Shown here piece after piece: positions 1 through 12,026 of a DNA stretch of 64,000 bases. Where the stretch lies: positions 36,890,001 to 36,954,000 of the forward strand of contig OX467082.1 of the NCBI GenBank assembly GCA_950106755.1. The letters run 5' to 3'. Below the pieces are notes generated by a model. That model did no database searches and had not been told where the DNA came from. It worked only from the letters and a program-made list of their open reading frames with translations. Position 1 is the first letter of the stretch, and each line of letters starts with the position of its first letter. The DNA is from Climacium dendroides. Taxonomy: Eukaryota; Streptophyta; Bryopsida; Hypnales; Climaciaceae. Made by a program: the position numbers and the translations under genes.

Positions 1-1128
1 GGCAAAGTTCATAGAGGGGTGAATAAGAGATTTAATGGAACATTTCCAAACATCCTCTTTGAATTTTGTCCATAACTATTGATTGGAATCTCAAAATCCC
101 AAACAGATTTTTGGAGATGAAATTTACAATTTTTATTAGTTCAAAATTATTTTAATATGCTAAAATGGCCTCCAAAAGCTTCTAAATTTACAAAAAAAAA
201 ACAAAAAAAATAGAACAACTAGTTAAATACAATTCTACTCTATACATGTACAATTGGATCTAGTTTATTTACGAATTGCATATTTGAGCTATTCAAAAAT
301 ATTTGTACAATGTGGATTTAAATTGTTTTATTTTGGTGAACATAATTATCATTGTATCTTTACACAATCCCAATCAAGCATACCAAATTTCACTTTCAAA
401 TAAATAAATTTTTATTTTTGGTGAATTTTTAATTTAATTTTCATGATAATATAAGATATTTCATTGACAAACATTGATGATGAATTTTTTTTCAATTTGA
501 TTGCATAGATATGTAGGAAACATTCATATACACATCTTTCCTTTGATGAGTATCTACAAAAAAGTTTCACAATGTTTTCGATAGAGATTTCAATGTTGGG
601 GTGACTTTGTCCTAATTTGTGAGAATAGGTATTTCTTTATTGTAATTGTAATTTTTTGTTTTCTCTTCACATGGTAATTAATTTTATAACATTTAAGTAT
701 GATGGTACAATTACTTTGCCATAATCTAATTAAAATATATAGATATCCATTTTTTCAAAGTTTGATCATATGACACTTTTCATTGAACTCTTCATTGCTC
801 ATTGGTTTGTTACTTAAAGGAATGTTTTTTAATATGTCAAATGTGCATGTGGATATTCCCTACATATCTACCCAATTGGATTAAAAAATTCATCATCAAT
901 TCATTATCCAAAAATATTGTGTAAAATCATGAAAATTGATTTTAAAAATTCACCAAAAATGAGTTTTTGCTTTTTTGAAATTAAAAATTTGGTATGCTTA
1001 TTGAGAGTGGGTAAGAATTGAGTATTAATTATGAAAGACAAAAAAATGATAATTTTAGTTTTATATATATATATTTGAACGGGTCAAACAAGTAATTTGT
1101 AAATGAACTAGACTTGATTATATATAAA
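1..1128. other. AT-rich intergenic DNA, no gene seen
   Basis: No coding exon, RNA gene or clear terminal inverted repeat could be recognised. The sequence is strongly AT-rich with homopolymer runs and probably consists of old, decayed repeats. Confidence 0.5.
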
Positions 1129-1245
1129 ATTGTGGTGTGGTGTAATGGGAAGATCCTTGGGCTTCAACTTTCAAGTTCAAGGATTGAACCTCATTAGCAA
1201 CGCTCACCTAAGTGGTAGCCCTGCTTGTATAGACGGTGGACAATA
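1129..1245 (+). mobile_element. tRNA-derived SINE-like sequence (candidate)
   Basis: The segment starts with TGGTGTAATGGGAAG, which resembles a tRNA A box, and about 40 bases later has GGATTGAACCTC, which resembles a B box. That spacing suits an internal RNA polymerase III promoter. It does not fold as a complete tRNA, so a SINE head is more likely than a tRNA gene. No target duplication was identified. Confidence 0.33.
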
Positions 1246-1859
1246 TAAAATAAAATCTTTTTCTAGATCGCTTGGAAATCTGGGCAGCCCCAAAAAATAT
1301 TTTTTCAAGCGAGAATACAAAATTTGATAAAAAAAAATTAAAATTAAAATTTTGAAAAAAAATTTATTTTCTTAAATTATTATTTTTCTGTATTTGACCA
1401 AAACAACATAATAAATCAACAAATTTGAGTATAATTTTGATTGGTACAACGCAACCCAAGCAACATATGCAAACAACAATTTTTGGTTGTTTGGGTTATA
1501 GATTTTTCTACTAGTGTAAGGATGCCCATATTTGTAAGACATAAGGTAGCTACACCCATAATTGTTAATTTAAGGGTTTGGGATATGATGTCTACTAATA
1601 CACATCCAACAAATTATTGGATCCTACTAGCAAGAGAAAAATAATTCATGTGCACTTTCAAATGTAATATTTGAACACTATAAGTATAAGTTTTGAATTT
1701 TTAAAGAGCCCATTGACTATAAATGCATCTAATACCAACATTGGGGTCTGATAATTTGATGTAGTACATCCTTGTAATCACATCTATTCACTTCCCAAGA
1801 TTTTCCAAGATTTTAGAGGTGACGGTTATGGGTGCTGTTACCTTACTCTTAGTTATACC
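1246..1859. other. AT-rich intergenic DNA, no gene seen
   Basis: Only short spurious reading frames occur here. Base composition becomes GC-richer from about 1900, where the RPL11 leader begins. Confidence 0.5.
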
Positions 1860-2045
1860 GTGCTTGAAGGACAGTACATTCCGTCAACATTCAAAATGTC
1901 ATCCATACAGTTATTCATTCATCCATCATGGGTTTCATTCAACCGAGGCGCAGGTGAAGAAGGCGAAGCCGACCTCGTAGTCGCTCTTTCTGCCAGCTTC
2001 TGCTCGGCCGCCATCTCCGAGTTTCGTGATTCGAAATCTGCCGCA

Positions 2046-3629
<1,584 letters not shown>

Positions 3630-3858
3630 ATTTCATATCTGGTGCAAGTTTCAGTCTTCCGTCCTCCTGTGGACTTATGCTTGTATTTTCATGCAACTGC
3701 ATCAGCCATTTTCAAGTTTCGTCAATTGTGTGGGTATTCAAACATTTTGAAGCTTGAAGCTTGGACTCTGGCCAGCCTGGCCAGCTTGAAGCTTGGACTC
3801 TGTCTGGTGCTTTTACCCATTGAATTTTTGTTTCGATTTGGTGCCCTCATCTTAGGCT

Positions 3859-4330
3859 TCAAGTATACATATTGTTGAGTATGAAGTAAGATGTGTGTCG
3901 TTTTACAAATGCGTCCCATCCGTGCATTGATCGCTCCGCCTCCAAATTTAACTGTTGAGTAATCTCATTTTGCCATTCAATACATGACAATATTTGTGAA
4001 GTTTTGGAACTGGAATTTGATTTGAGTACGAATGCAATGTTCTCTGGCATGAATAATAGGCATTCTCTTGTGGTAGCGTATGCATCTTTGCATACCGGGT
4101 CCTCTTGTGGTGGTGACACAACTTTGAAATTAAATGAAGTGTTTCTTCTCATATCCACGACCACGAGGTTATAATTTATTACCCACCTTTCATCACCTTG
4201 TTGGTGTGAAAATAGCTCAGAGGTTGCGTGGGTCCAAGCAACAGGAAGTTGTCTTCGCAAGGCAGCCCAGCCAATGTAGGGAAAGTACCGGCATCTAGTT
4301 ACAGGGTAGCCGATTTTTTTTAGCCGATTT
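3859..4330 (-). CDS. unrecognised reading frame convergent with RPL11 (candidate fragment)
   Basis: On the minus strand a frame of 133 codons from the ATG at 4260 continues upstream without a stop to about 4330, reading TRCRYFPYIGWAALRRQLPV just before it. Composition is protein-like rather than low complexity, with segments such as KVVSPPQEDPVCKDAYATTR and LLFMPENIAFVLKSNSSS. No family was recognised. It runs tail to tail with RPL11 and ends about 230 bases past the RPL11 stop, so it may overlap the RPL11 3' untranslated region as antisense. A chance frame or an eroded gene piece is possible. Confidence 0.3.
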
Positions 4331-5393
4331 TTTTTAAAGATTTCCGAATGAAATGGGAAAGTTTAGGATGAGCTTCCGGATGAAAAAAGTCAATCCTCGG
4401 GAATGCACCGGGTAGGAAAAAAGAATCTCGGCATTTTGGCCGTCTACCCTTGGAGGAAGTAGGAAAATTACCGATTAAAAGTCTATTTTTTCTGCAGGCA
4501 ACCGACCAGAAAAAAAAATTTAGGAAATTTTTTTATTTACAAATAGGGAAATATTGAAGTATGCTTACTATGCTAGTGTATAACTGTGTATCAATTGTGT
4601 AAGTAATGTGAATTTTAGGTGTTTGGGCATTGGATCGGACGATCTAGCGCCGCTCCCCCCAATGGCGTTCGAATTGCCAGGTGTACGCTTTAGGGTTCAT
4701 GAGTTTTGCAAATGTGCATCTTGTGATTTCTGTCTAAGTCCGTCAAATCTGTTGTAGTTTGGCTGTTTCAGAATTGGAACTTGACATTTGAAATCTTGTC
4801 TTTCGCCCATGAATTTGAGCACTATGCAAGTATGCATCGCAATTTGCAATCACGTTGTTCGCATTTCAAAAGGGTTTAAGGTTTCTGAATTTGGCAGTGC
4901 CAGCAGTGGCTTACGAGATTCATCGCGTATTCACGCTCCATTGCATTGAGGGGGGTTGTGGAATTGGCATCAAATTTTTGTGTTGAGTGCAGTGGAGTTT
5001 GCAGCACTTCAACTTTTTTCAATTCGCGCACACTGTGAGGAGAACAGAACTTTGCCCGCTGCGCCCTACGTTTTCAATTGAATGTGTCCTCCTGTTTTCT
5101 GTCTTTGCCATTGTTGTTTTTTTCTTTTGGCTGGCGTTGATCGGTGTTGCGTACCTTGCTCTGATCGGGGAGTTGGGGGCTATCATTCAAGGGTTACAAT
5201 TTGTGGGCAGGGTGCGATACAGGGTGTGCTTCGACACGGTTATGGTTCTCCGATACAAGGGTTTACTGTACCGTGGGAGCGCGCGCTTCGGACGGGGCTG
5301 GCATTTCGTGAGTCGGGGGGTCTATTGCTGGCTTCAAGGTGGTAATTTGCCAGTTCTTGCACTCACGAAGTGTAGTCTTTGCCTTACAAGGTT
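4331..5393. other. spacer and putative leader of the hAT gene
   Basis: No coding exon is supported. From about 4620 the GC content rises, as expected for a promoter or leader of the transposase gene that starts at 5394. The long open frames in this stretch have no recognisable protein features. Terminal inverted repeats for the hAT element were looked for here and not found. Confidence 0.4.
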
Positions 5394-7673
5394 ATGACGA
5401 AGCGTCAGAAATCTTTGGCCAACTCCTACTTCCGAAAGTCTTGTGAAGTGGATGAGGCAGAGGTCCTTTCTTCAGGAGGAGAGAGCACCCGATCGGTAGA
5501 GATACCGCCAAATTTAGGTACAAGTCACCCCCCTCCTTCGCAAGCACAGATTGCACAGGGCCTGTGGAAAGAAAGTTGGTCTGTCCAATTCGACTGGTTG
5601 CAATTTTCCACGGACTTGGGCAAATTGTTCTGCAAAATTTGTAAGGATAAAGGGGGGCGATCGGTGTACGTAAGAGAGGGCTCCAAAAATTTCAAAGTAT
5701 CAGCGTTCATGGACCACGCTCGGTCCAATGAACACCGGAGGCTTTTTTGGGCCACCAATAGCGGGGTGAAAACGATGGAGAGGGCGATTATGAATTCTCA
5801 GCATGCTTGTGATGAAGCACTTCAGACCCTGTTTCAAGCGGCCTACTTTATAGGGAAGCAATCTCTCTCTCATTGCAAATTCCCTGCTTTGTGTAAGCTT
5901 CTGAAAGCAGTGAATGCTCCTATTACAAGTAGTATCTATCAAGATAACAAAGCTTGTTCAGATTTGATTTGGTGCATTTCTCTTGTCATTCAGAAGAAGA
6001 TAATTTGTAGGGTGCGAAACTCCCCCTTCTATGGCATCATGATTAATGAATCCACAAACATCAGCGTGACCGGGCATTTGGTGGTTTTTGCGACAATAGT
6101 GGAAGAGGGGATGCCTGTGACTTTATTCTTGGGGTTGTTGCAGATCCAAGACGGGAAGAAAGACGTTGGAGTCATTTTCGATACTCTGCTGTCGAATTTG
6201 CGGACGTGGGGGCTGGACCTCTGTAAGTTGGTCATATTTGGAAGCGACGGCGCCAGTACTATGGGCGGCAGCTACAGCGGTGTAGCAACGAGGGTTCAAA
6301 AAGAGGTGAACCCGTTCCTTCTTGCATGTCATTGTGTGGCCCACAGGACGAATTTGGCAGCCTTGGACGCTGCAAAAGCTCCGGCTTGTAAGTCTTTGTC
6401 TTCCGAAATTGATTTGTTGTTGAATTCTGTTGCTTCCTTCTTCAATAAATCCAGTAAACGTAAACATGCTCTAACTTCTTTACAAGTAGAGTTATTGGAT
6501 GCAAAAAAAACCATGAAACACTATCACAAAATTCGGTGGTTGTCACGATGGCAGGCCGTAACTTCTCTTTGTGACTCCCTAGAATCATTCTTGCTGTTCT
6601 TCCGGGATTTGCCCGATGGTGAGGCAAAGCCGGTGTTTGAGAAACTTTCCCAGTTTAAATATGTTTACATCTTGTATTTCTTGGCTGACATTTTGGGTTG
6701 CTTGGCCATGTTGTCCAAAATCTTCCAAATTAAGTTTGTGGACGTCTCAACAGTTGGTAGTATTATTCGAACTGAGATTGCCCAAATCCGTATGTTCTTT
6801 CTTGTTGAAACAATTGACTTGAATGCAACAACTTTTAATGACGACACTGGCTTCCACATTTTACCGGAGTATGGCCCTCACGGAGGCTACATGCGCAGGT
6901 TGCAGTCCGAACTGAGGGGTAAAATGTTTCACAGCTTCGAGCTTGCCAGGTGTAGGCTCGGCAGGGACTTGGAGGAGGCTCTATGTTTTTAGAGGTCCTT
7001 TGCGGAGGCAGTTTGCGCAGGTTTGGAGGCCCGATTCAAGGATAATGATGTGATCTCATGTTTCAAAGTGTTGAACCCTACTAACATGCCGAGTAGTCAA
7101 GTGGGCTTGCAAAATTGGTTCGTTGCTAAGCTTGAGGTTTTATTGGCTCACTTTGGCGTGGACCGGTCCCACTTTGGATTTTCTCTTCCTGCCTTGGTTG
7201 ACATAGCATCATGCAAAAGGGAGTTTCTAGCCTTTAAACTCCAATGCATAAGTGAATGGAAGGATAAGAACTTCAGGGATGTTTGGGGAATGATCACATG
7301 GAACCATGCTTTGCAATGTCATTATCCAAACCTCTTGATTCTTGCTAAGTTAGCTTGTGTGCAATGTGTGTCTATAGCCACATGCGAGCGAGCTTTTAGT
7401 GTGCAAAACTTAATTAAAACAAGAGTAAGAAACCGGTTAGGCAGCAAAAATCTGGAAGCTATGTTGAGAGTTGCACTTGAAGGACCGGATGATGAGGTAA
7501 GTGACATTATTTGTGATGCCATTCTCCTTTGGAAGAATGACAACAAGTACCGATTCTTGTATGCTAACCCTGATATGTATTTAAATGTGGTAGGTCGTCC
7601 TAGTCTTAGTAATACATCTTGTTCATCTGGTGCATTGCAAAATGATGGTAGTAATGCTAGTGGGATTTCTTGA
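5394..7673 (+). pseudogene. hAT-superfamily transposase (KIAA1586/SCAND3-like), one in-frame stop
   Basis: Reads as one frame of 759 residues with a TAG at 6990-6992. An N-terminal BED/TTF-like zinc motif is visible (C80, C83, H108, H114). The hAT RNase-H-like core follows, with FYGIMINESTNISVTGHLVV, then VIFGSDGASTMGGSYSGV (Asp 285), then HCVAHRTNLA. The C-terminal dimerisation region holds SIATCERAFSVQNLIKTRVR, with Glu 665 as the expected third acidic residue. Relatives usually have IMIDESTD; here both acids are Asn (N218 at the likely catalytic position), so cut-and-paste activity is doubtful. After the stop the frame continues in register (RSFAEAVCAGLEARF), so this is one gene with a nonsense change. 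The first ATG in frame is 5394. Composition is GC-richer than the surroundings. Decay or partial domestication are both possible. Confidence 0.85.
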
Positions 7674-7702
7674 TGTTTTGTACTAACAATACTAACCAGC
7701 CT

Positions 7703-7746
7703 TTGGAAAATACAAGGACCCTCTTTTGGATCCTTGTATTTTCCAA
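7703..7746. terminator. perfect 16-bp inverted repeat downstream of the hAT gene
   Basis: TTGGAAAATACAAGGA at 7703-7718 is followed after 12 bases by its exact reverse complement at 7731-7746, 30 bases beyond the hAT stop codon. It could be a short foldback element or an RNA hairpin in the 3' region. Plant polymerase II genes do not need hairpin terminators, so the functional reading is weak; the palindrome itself is certain. Confidence 0.4.
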
Positions 7747-7747
7747 G

Positions 7748-7885
7748 GGCTACATCCTTGGCCCTAGTTTGGTAGGGGCTTGGCCAGGTTCGACTCCTGC
7801 CAAGGATACTTTCAATAAAAAAAAAATATAGTAGTAAAAAAAAGTGTAAGAGTAAAAAAAATGTAAAAGTAAAGAAAAAAATGTA
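7748..7885 (+). mobile_element. tRNA-derived SINE-like sequence with A-rich tail (candidate)
   Basis: TTGGCCCTAGTTTGGTAGG resembles an A box, and GGTTCGACTCC at about 7788 is a perfect match to the polymerase III B-box consensus. The tRNA-like head is followed by an A-rich tail with repeated GTAGTAAAAA and GTAAAAG units. That arrangement is typical of SINEs. No target duplication was confirmed. Confidence 0.45.
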
Positions 7886-8218
7886 GTAGTAAAGAAACTC
7901 AAACCAGAAGACACAACCGGCCCCAATTTCCACATTTAGGAAAACTGACCTTTGGAAATTAAAAATTACGGCAAATTGCCTATTGAAATTTCAAACTCCA
8001 GGATGTAGCCGAAAAATTTCAAGACTGTTCAGTTCACTTCCGGGTGAAATTTTGAAAATCCGAGCCACCTGCTCTAATTGCGGAAATGGTCCGACTTTAA
8101 AAAAAAACCTCCCCCAACTGTGAGCCCAGCGTCAGTATTTAGTCATCGTCTTTGAGGATTGACCCCCTCAGTCCTCGTCTTTGAAGGTCGGGGGGATTGA
8201 CCCCCTCCCCTCATTGCC

Positions 8219-8426
8219 GGCCAGGGTGAACTGACACCCTCATTGCCCCGTTTTACCCCTGGGGAAAACGCTGGGGATTTTTTTATTAGCAATCAGGTGA
8301 ATTTTTTTTTGGCAAATTCTGAATTCAAATTTGCAATCAGCGGCCCAAATTAGTTAGGGGCAGTGTTGAAATATAAAAAATCATGGCAAAAAAATACGGT
8401 GCTTTTTTTCACAATGAACCCTGGCC
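8219..8426. mobile_element. Mutator-type MITE, family with GGCCAGGGTGAAYTGACC ends
   Basis: Starts GGCCAGGGTGAACTGAC and ends CCCTGGCC. The interior (AATTTGCAATCAGCGGCCCA region) matches the elements at 34036-34263 and 46294-46516. The right end is shortened internally. No clean target duplication is visible, because a related copy lies directly downstream. Confidence 0.6.
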
Positions 8427-8622
8427 AAGGGTAATTATAAAAAATTGCCTTATGTTGCTGCGTTTTGGGAATTTCTTCATCTCTCCTACCTAATTTGGGG
8501 GTCTTTGATTACAAATATGAATTCAAAACTTCCAAATTTTATCACGTGTTGCAAATAAAAAATTCCAATGTTTTCTTTATAGGTAAATGGTGGTGCAATG
8601 AGGGGGTCAATTCACCTTGGAT
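8427..8622. mobile_element. second, degenerate copy of the same Mutator-type MITE family
   Basis: The interior CTAATTTGGGGGTCTTTGAT and the right end ATGAGGGGGTCAATTCACCT match the family. The left end is either lost or shared with the copy at 8219, suggesting nested insertion. Confidence 0.5.
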
Positions 8623-8847
8623 GTCTTCTAAGGAGGAGTTTGTTCTTTTTGTCAATTCCCTATTTTGTGGTTGGTCAGTCTTACCAACTCTTTTAGCCAA
8701 ATTGGGGGTTTTAATTTCACATATATGAATTCATATTTCTAAATGTGATCATTGATAGTAACAATAAGTTCCAACTTTTTTCCAGAGAAAAACCTTTGAG
8801 GCTTACATTGTGAACCAATGCATTAGGGGTCTTTTTTGCTTTCATAG

Positions 8848-9080
8848 GAAGTGGAAGTTACTTAGAGGCACTTCACATCACGGACCAGAAGGAAGTTGTT
8901 CATGCCAAAGCTCTTCCGGCCTTTCAACTAAAGGAAAACAGTCCACATATGCAATACAGTGTGAAAGCTGAAGACGGCAGGAAGGTGGGCCCTATGAAGT
9001 TTCTAGGAAATTTCGATATGATCGCAAACAATGCCGATGAAGAAAACAATGGTTCAAACACTTCAAAATTCCAACACTAG
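8848..9080 (+). pseudogene. orphan 3' exon of an unrecognised gene
   Basis: A good splice acceptor (TTTTTTGCTTTCATAG) at 8847 opens a frame of 76 codons ending in TAG at 9078-9080. It begins SGSYLEALHITDQKEVVHAK and includes LPAFQLKENSPHMQYSVKAE and GPMKFLGNFDMI. The codon composition is far more protein-like than that of the neighbours. No upstream exons of the gene could be found because MITEs occupy that side. It is best read as the last exon of a broken or transposon-captured gene. The family was not recognised. Confidence 0.35.
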
Positions 9081-10230
9081 AACTATTCTACTGCAAGAGC
9101 CATCGCCGCCGCCTAAAGCTTTACAAGAGTCCAAAATCACGCGGAAAAATGCCGCGCTACAGCCACCTTCCACCCAGAAACCTCCGGTAGAGTTTTGTTG
9201 CCAGTGGTAGGACACATCAACTATTTTTTCATCCATGCACTTTCTTCCTACTTCTTTAATGTGAAAACCTACCACCATCCACAACAAATCACATTCAAGA
9301 GATGCTATTGCCTCTCACCTTTCTACTGCTTATGTGAAGCTCCTCTTAGCATGGCACCTTCCCAACTAGCCAATGGTTTTCTTGCAACTTTCCACTCATC
9401 CAATGAAACTAATGTTGCAACTTCCAAGCCATCTAATCATTCTTTACAAATTATAAATAAATTCTTTTCTATGCATTTAGGAAGGGATTATCCCTTCTTC
9501 AAGGGGGAATGCTTTAGATTGATTAACAATGTAATAGAGTGGGATGAAAAAAGCATATACATTTCTAAAAGTGAGGTGTTAAGATCTAATTTTTTGGTCT
9601 TGTTTCAAAACTATCAAAATTGTTTAAAAAATGGCTAAATCATTGAATGTGCTTAATTGCCTATTAATTGGGGCCAAATGGTTTACATGTATACGAGCAT
9701 GTATAGTAGACCTAATTTCTTCTTTTTTCAAATATCTTAAATCCTAAATCCTAAACCTCCTTCAGCAATGAATATTGTAAATCAACATAGGGCTTTCAAA
9801 AGTCCAATTTTAGATGCAATATAGGTTTGTTAATTTGACAAAAAAAAAAGTTAATTCTAATTTAAAAGATGAGTGTGAATGAAACATTTGCATTGGGAAT
9901 GATTCAACTACCTAAGTAAGCTTCATAGACCTAGTATTTATTCAACATAGAAGGTGCAAGAATTGAAGTTCAAATCTTTTCAAGTCTAAAAAATCTAAAT
10001 TTGGATGCAACATGGTGATTTGGGTATATTTGAAGTAGATGGTGTAGAAATTGTAGTATATAGCAATGCCAAAAATTTGTATTCATGCTAAATAAAACCC
10101 AATGACACATGGCACGTACTTCCAAATTGAATCATTCTTATACTGTCTTCAATGTCTCAAAAGCTATAAAATGGTCATGTATCCAAATGATGTATATGAT
10201 GCCATATTTGAGCACAATAAGGTTTAAATA
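9081..10230. other. AT-rich intergenic DNA, no supported gene
   Basis: A 147-codon open frame lies at 9195-9638 (plus), containing NHSLQIINKFFSMHLGRDYP, but it has no recognisable domain and no clear gene context. The rest has only short frames. Confidence 0.4.
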
Positions 10231-10234
10231 TTAA

Positions 10235-10650
10235 CCCATTAAGGACTATGGTTGAAAACATAGTGACCTATATAACAAGAATAGCTTGAATAGAATCTTT
10301 ACCCCAAAAAATCATGGTAATTTTGTTTTTGACGAAAAATAATCTAAAAATAAAATAAAATCCTTCTAAAATCTTTTTTATATATAGAATTTTTTTCCCA
10401 TGTAATAGATACGTTGAATTGCTTAACCTATAAGCATCGGTGAAAACATTTGGCATACGCTAGATAACAAAGAACCCTTCCAATAAGACAAAGGTGCAAC
10501 TATTCATCCTCAGAATTTTGTTGTAAAAAGGGGAGGTCTTCTATAGTAGTTTGACTTCCAATGAGTGCTTTTGCAATTTTTAAAGCGAATGATTTACATA
10601 ATACTAATTAAAAGGATGATTTTTACGGTCATCCATCTGTCCTTTAAGGG
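10235..10650. mobile_element. TTAA-flanked MITE (piggyBac-like ends)
   Basis: Bounded by TTAA at 10231-10234 and 10651-10654. The left end reads CCCATTAAGGACTATGG and the right end, inverted, reads CCCTTAAAGGACAGATGG. The interior ATTCATCCTCAGAATTTTG is shared with the MITE at 35417. Confidence 0.6.
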
Positions 10651-10688
10651 TTAAGTGATTGGAAATGGGTCTATCTTAGGTGTATTAA

Positions 10689-10832
10689 CCCATAAATGAC
10701 GTTGCAACCATTTTTTAATAAATGAATGATAAAGAATCTTTGTGTGTAGGATAAAAACACAACTATTCATCCTCCAAATTTTGTGTGAAAAAGGTAGTTT
10801 ATTTCCACGGTGACCGGCTCATTGTTTAAGGG
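10689..10832. mobile_element. short TTAA-flanked MITE
   Basis: Bounded by TTAA at 10685-10688 and 10833-10836, starting CCCATAAATGA and ending TTGTTTAAGGG. It carries the same interior ACAACTATTCATCCTCCAAA as the element just upstream, so the two are related copies lying 34 bases apart. Confidence 0.55.
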
Positions 10833-11053
10833 TTAAAGACCAACAACATTAGTCTCATTCTTTCTTTTTCCGATTTTGTAGATTTGCCTGCTCAATATCT
10901 AGGAAACAGGGAGACTCCAAACATAGGTGGCAAGTCCATCTCTCTCAGTCTGACCACTGACCGGCATTGTTGAATCCATCCCAACGTTCGTCGCCGGTCG
11001 CCGAAGTGAGTCACTCCTGTTGCAGCAGCCCGACTTCTGACAACGCAGACGCC

Positions 11054-11105
11054 GACGTACAGCATTGCTTGACGTACAGCATTGTTTGGTCGACGTACAG
11101 CATTG
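11054..11105. repeat. three copies of GACGTACAGCATTG
   Basis: The 14-mer occurs at 11054, 11071 and 11092, spaced 17 and 21 bases. The longer phrase ATTGTTGAATCCATCC also recurs nearby (about 10970 and 11128), so this stretch has been locally duplicated. Confidence 0.75.
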
Positions 11106-11338
11106 CTTGAAACCAGACTGCTACCAGAATTGTTGAATCCATCCTCACTCTCACGCATGCAGTGATTCTCCAGGTGTGGGAAAAAGGAGGCTCATCTCAT
11201 CACCTGGATGATCACCTCACTTGGCCTCCCAAAGTTGCACATCCCGCTGCGCTCGTAGAGTTCGTAAACAAGCTGCGTGTGGAGCGCAATCTATGATTGG
11301 AAGAGAATTGTGGTGGTGGTGGAGTTGAGTCTCGGTTG

Positions 11339-12000
11339 GGGTCTGAGAGCATTTATTTGGGTTGGGGGCTCGCGATCTGTTGTGCTGATTTTGAACCCTG
11401 ATGATGAATTTATGGAAATGGTGGAGCATTTGAGAAGGAGGGGAGTGGAGGATTGAGGTGTTTGGGGAACAGGGGGTAGGGATTTGGGTTTTCGCTTGGG
11501 ATTTCAAGGAGAAGAATGCACCGGAATGTCTGAGAGCGTTTAGGGTTTAGGGTGCTCTGTTTTTCTTTCTTTATTCTGTTGTGGTGATTTTGGACCCTGA
11601 TGAGGGGTTTTGTTGCGGACGTGAAATCGTTGAGCATTTGAGACGGAGGGGTTTGGTTTCTATTGGAGGATTGAGATGTATTGGGAATAGGGGTTAGAGA
11701 TTTAGGGTTTCTCTGGCAATAGTCGACGAAAAGAGTGCAGTGCTTTGTTCCAGATTGTCTGAGAGCCTTTTCAGAGAGTTTCGGCTTTGTTTTTTGCATA
11801 ATTCTGGTAGTTTTTTTTCTTTTTCTCTTGTGGCGATTTTGAACCCTGATGATGACTTTGTGGTTGACGTAAAATCGTTGAACATTCGAGAAAGTGGGGG
11901 TTTGGTTCTCTACTGAAGGATTGAAATGTATGAGGAACCAGGAACAGGGGTTATTGATTTAGGTTTTCTCCGTGGATGTCGAGGAACAGAATGCAGAGGT
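11339..12000. repeat. three-copy diverged tandem repeat upstream of the LRR gene
   Basis: Units begin near GTCTGAGAGC at 11341, 11528 and 11757, so lengths are about 187, 229 and 245 bases. Each contains the phrase GATTTTGRACCCTGATGA followed by GAGCATTTGAGA-like and GAGGATTGAGATGT-like phrases. The array runs to the LRR start codon, so it probably forms the promoter and leader. Divergence between units suggests an old duplication. Confidence 0.75.
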
Positions 12001-12026
12001 TTGTGATTTAAATGGAATAGGAGATC

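Noticed and set aside
4987..5397. 136-codon plus-strand frame upstream of the hAT gene
   Set aside because: Hydrophobic and aromatic runs reflect composition; no domain, and other overlapping frames are equally open.
11054..11105. Possible CRISPR-like array (GACGTACAGCATTG x3)
   Set aside because: Short, few copies, irregular 3-7 base spacers, and a plant nuclear context.
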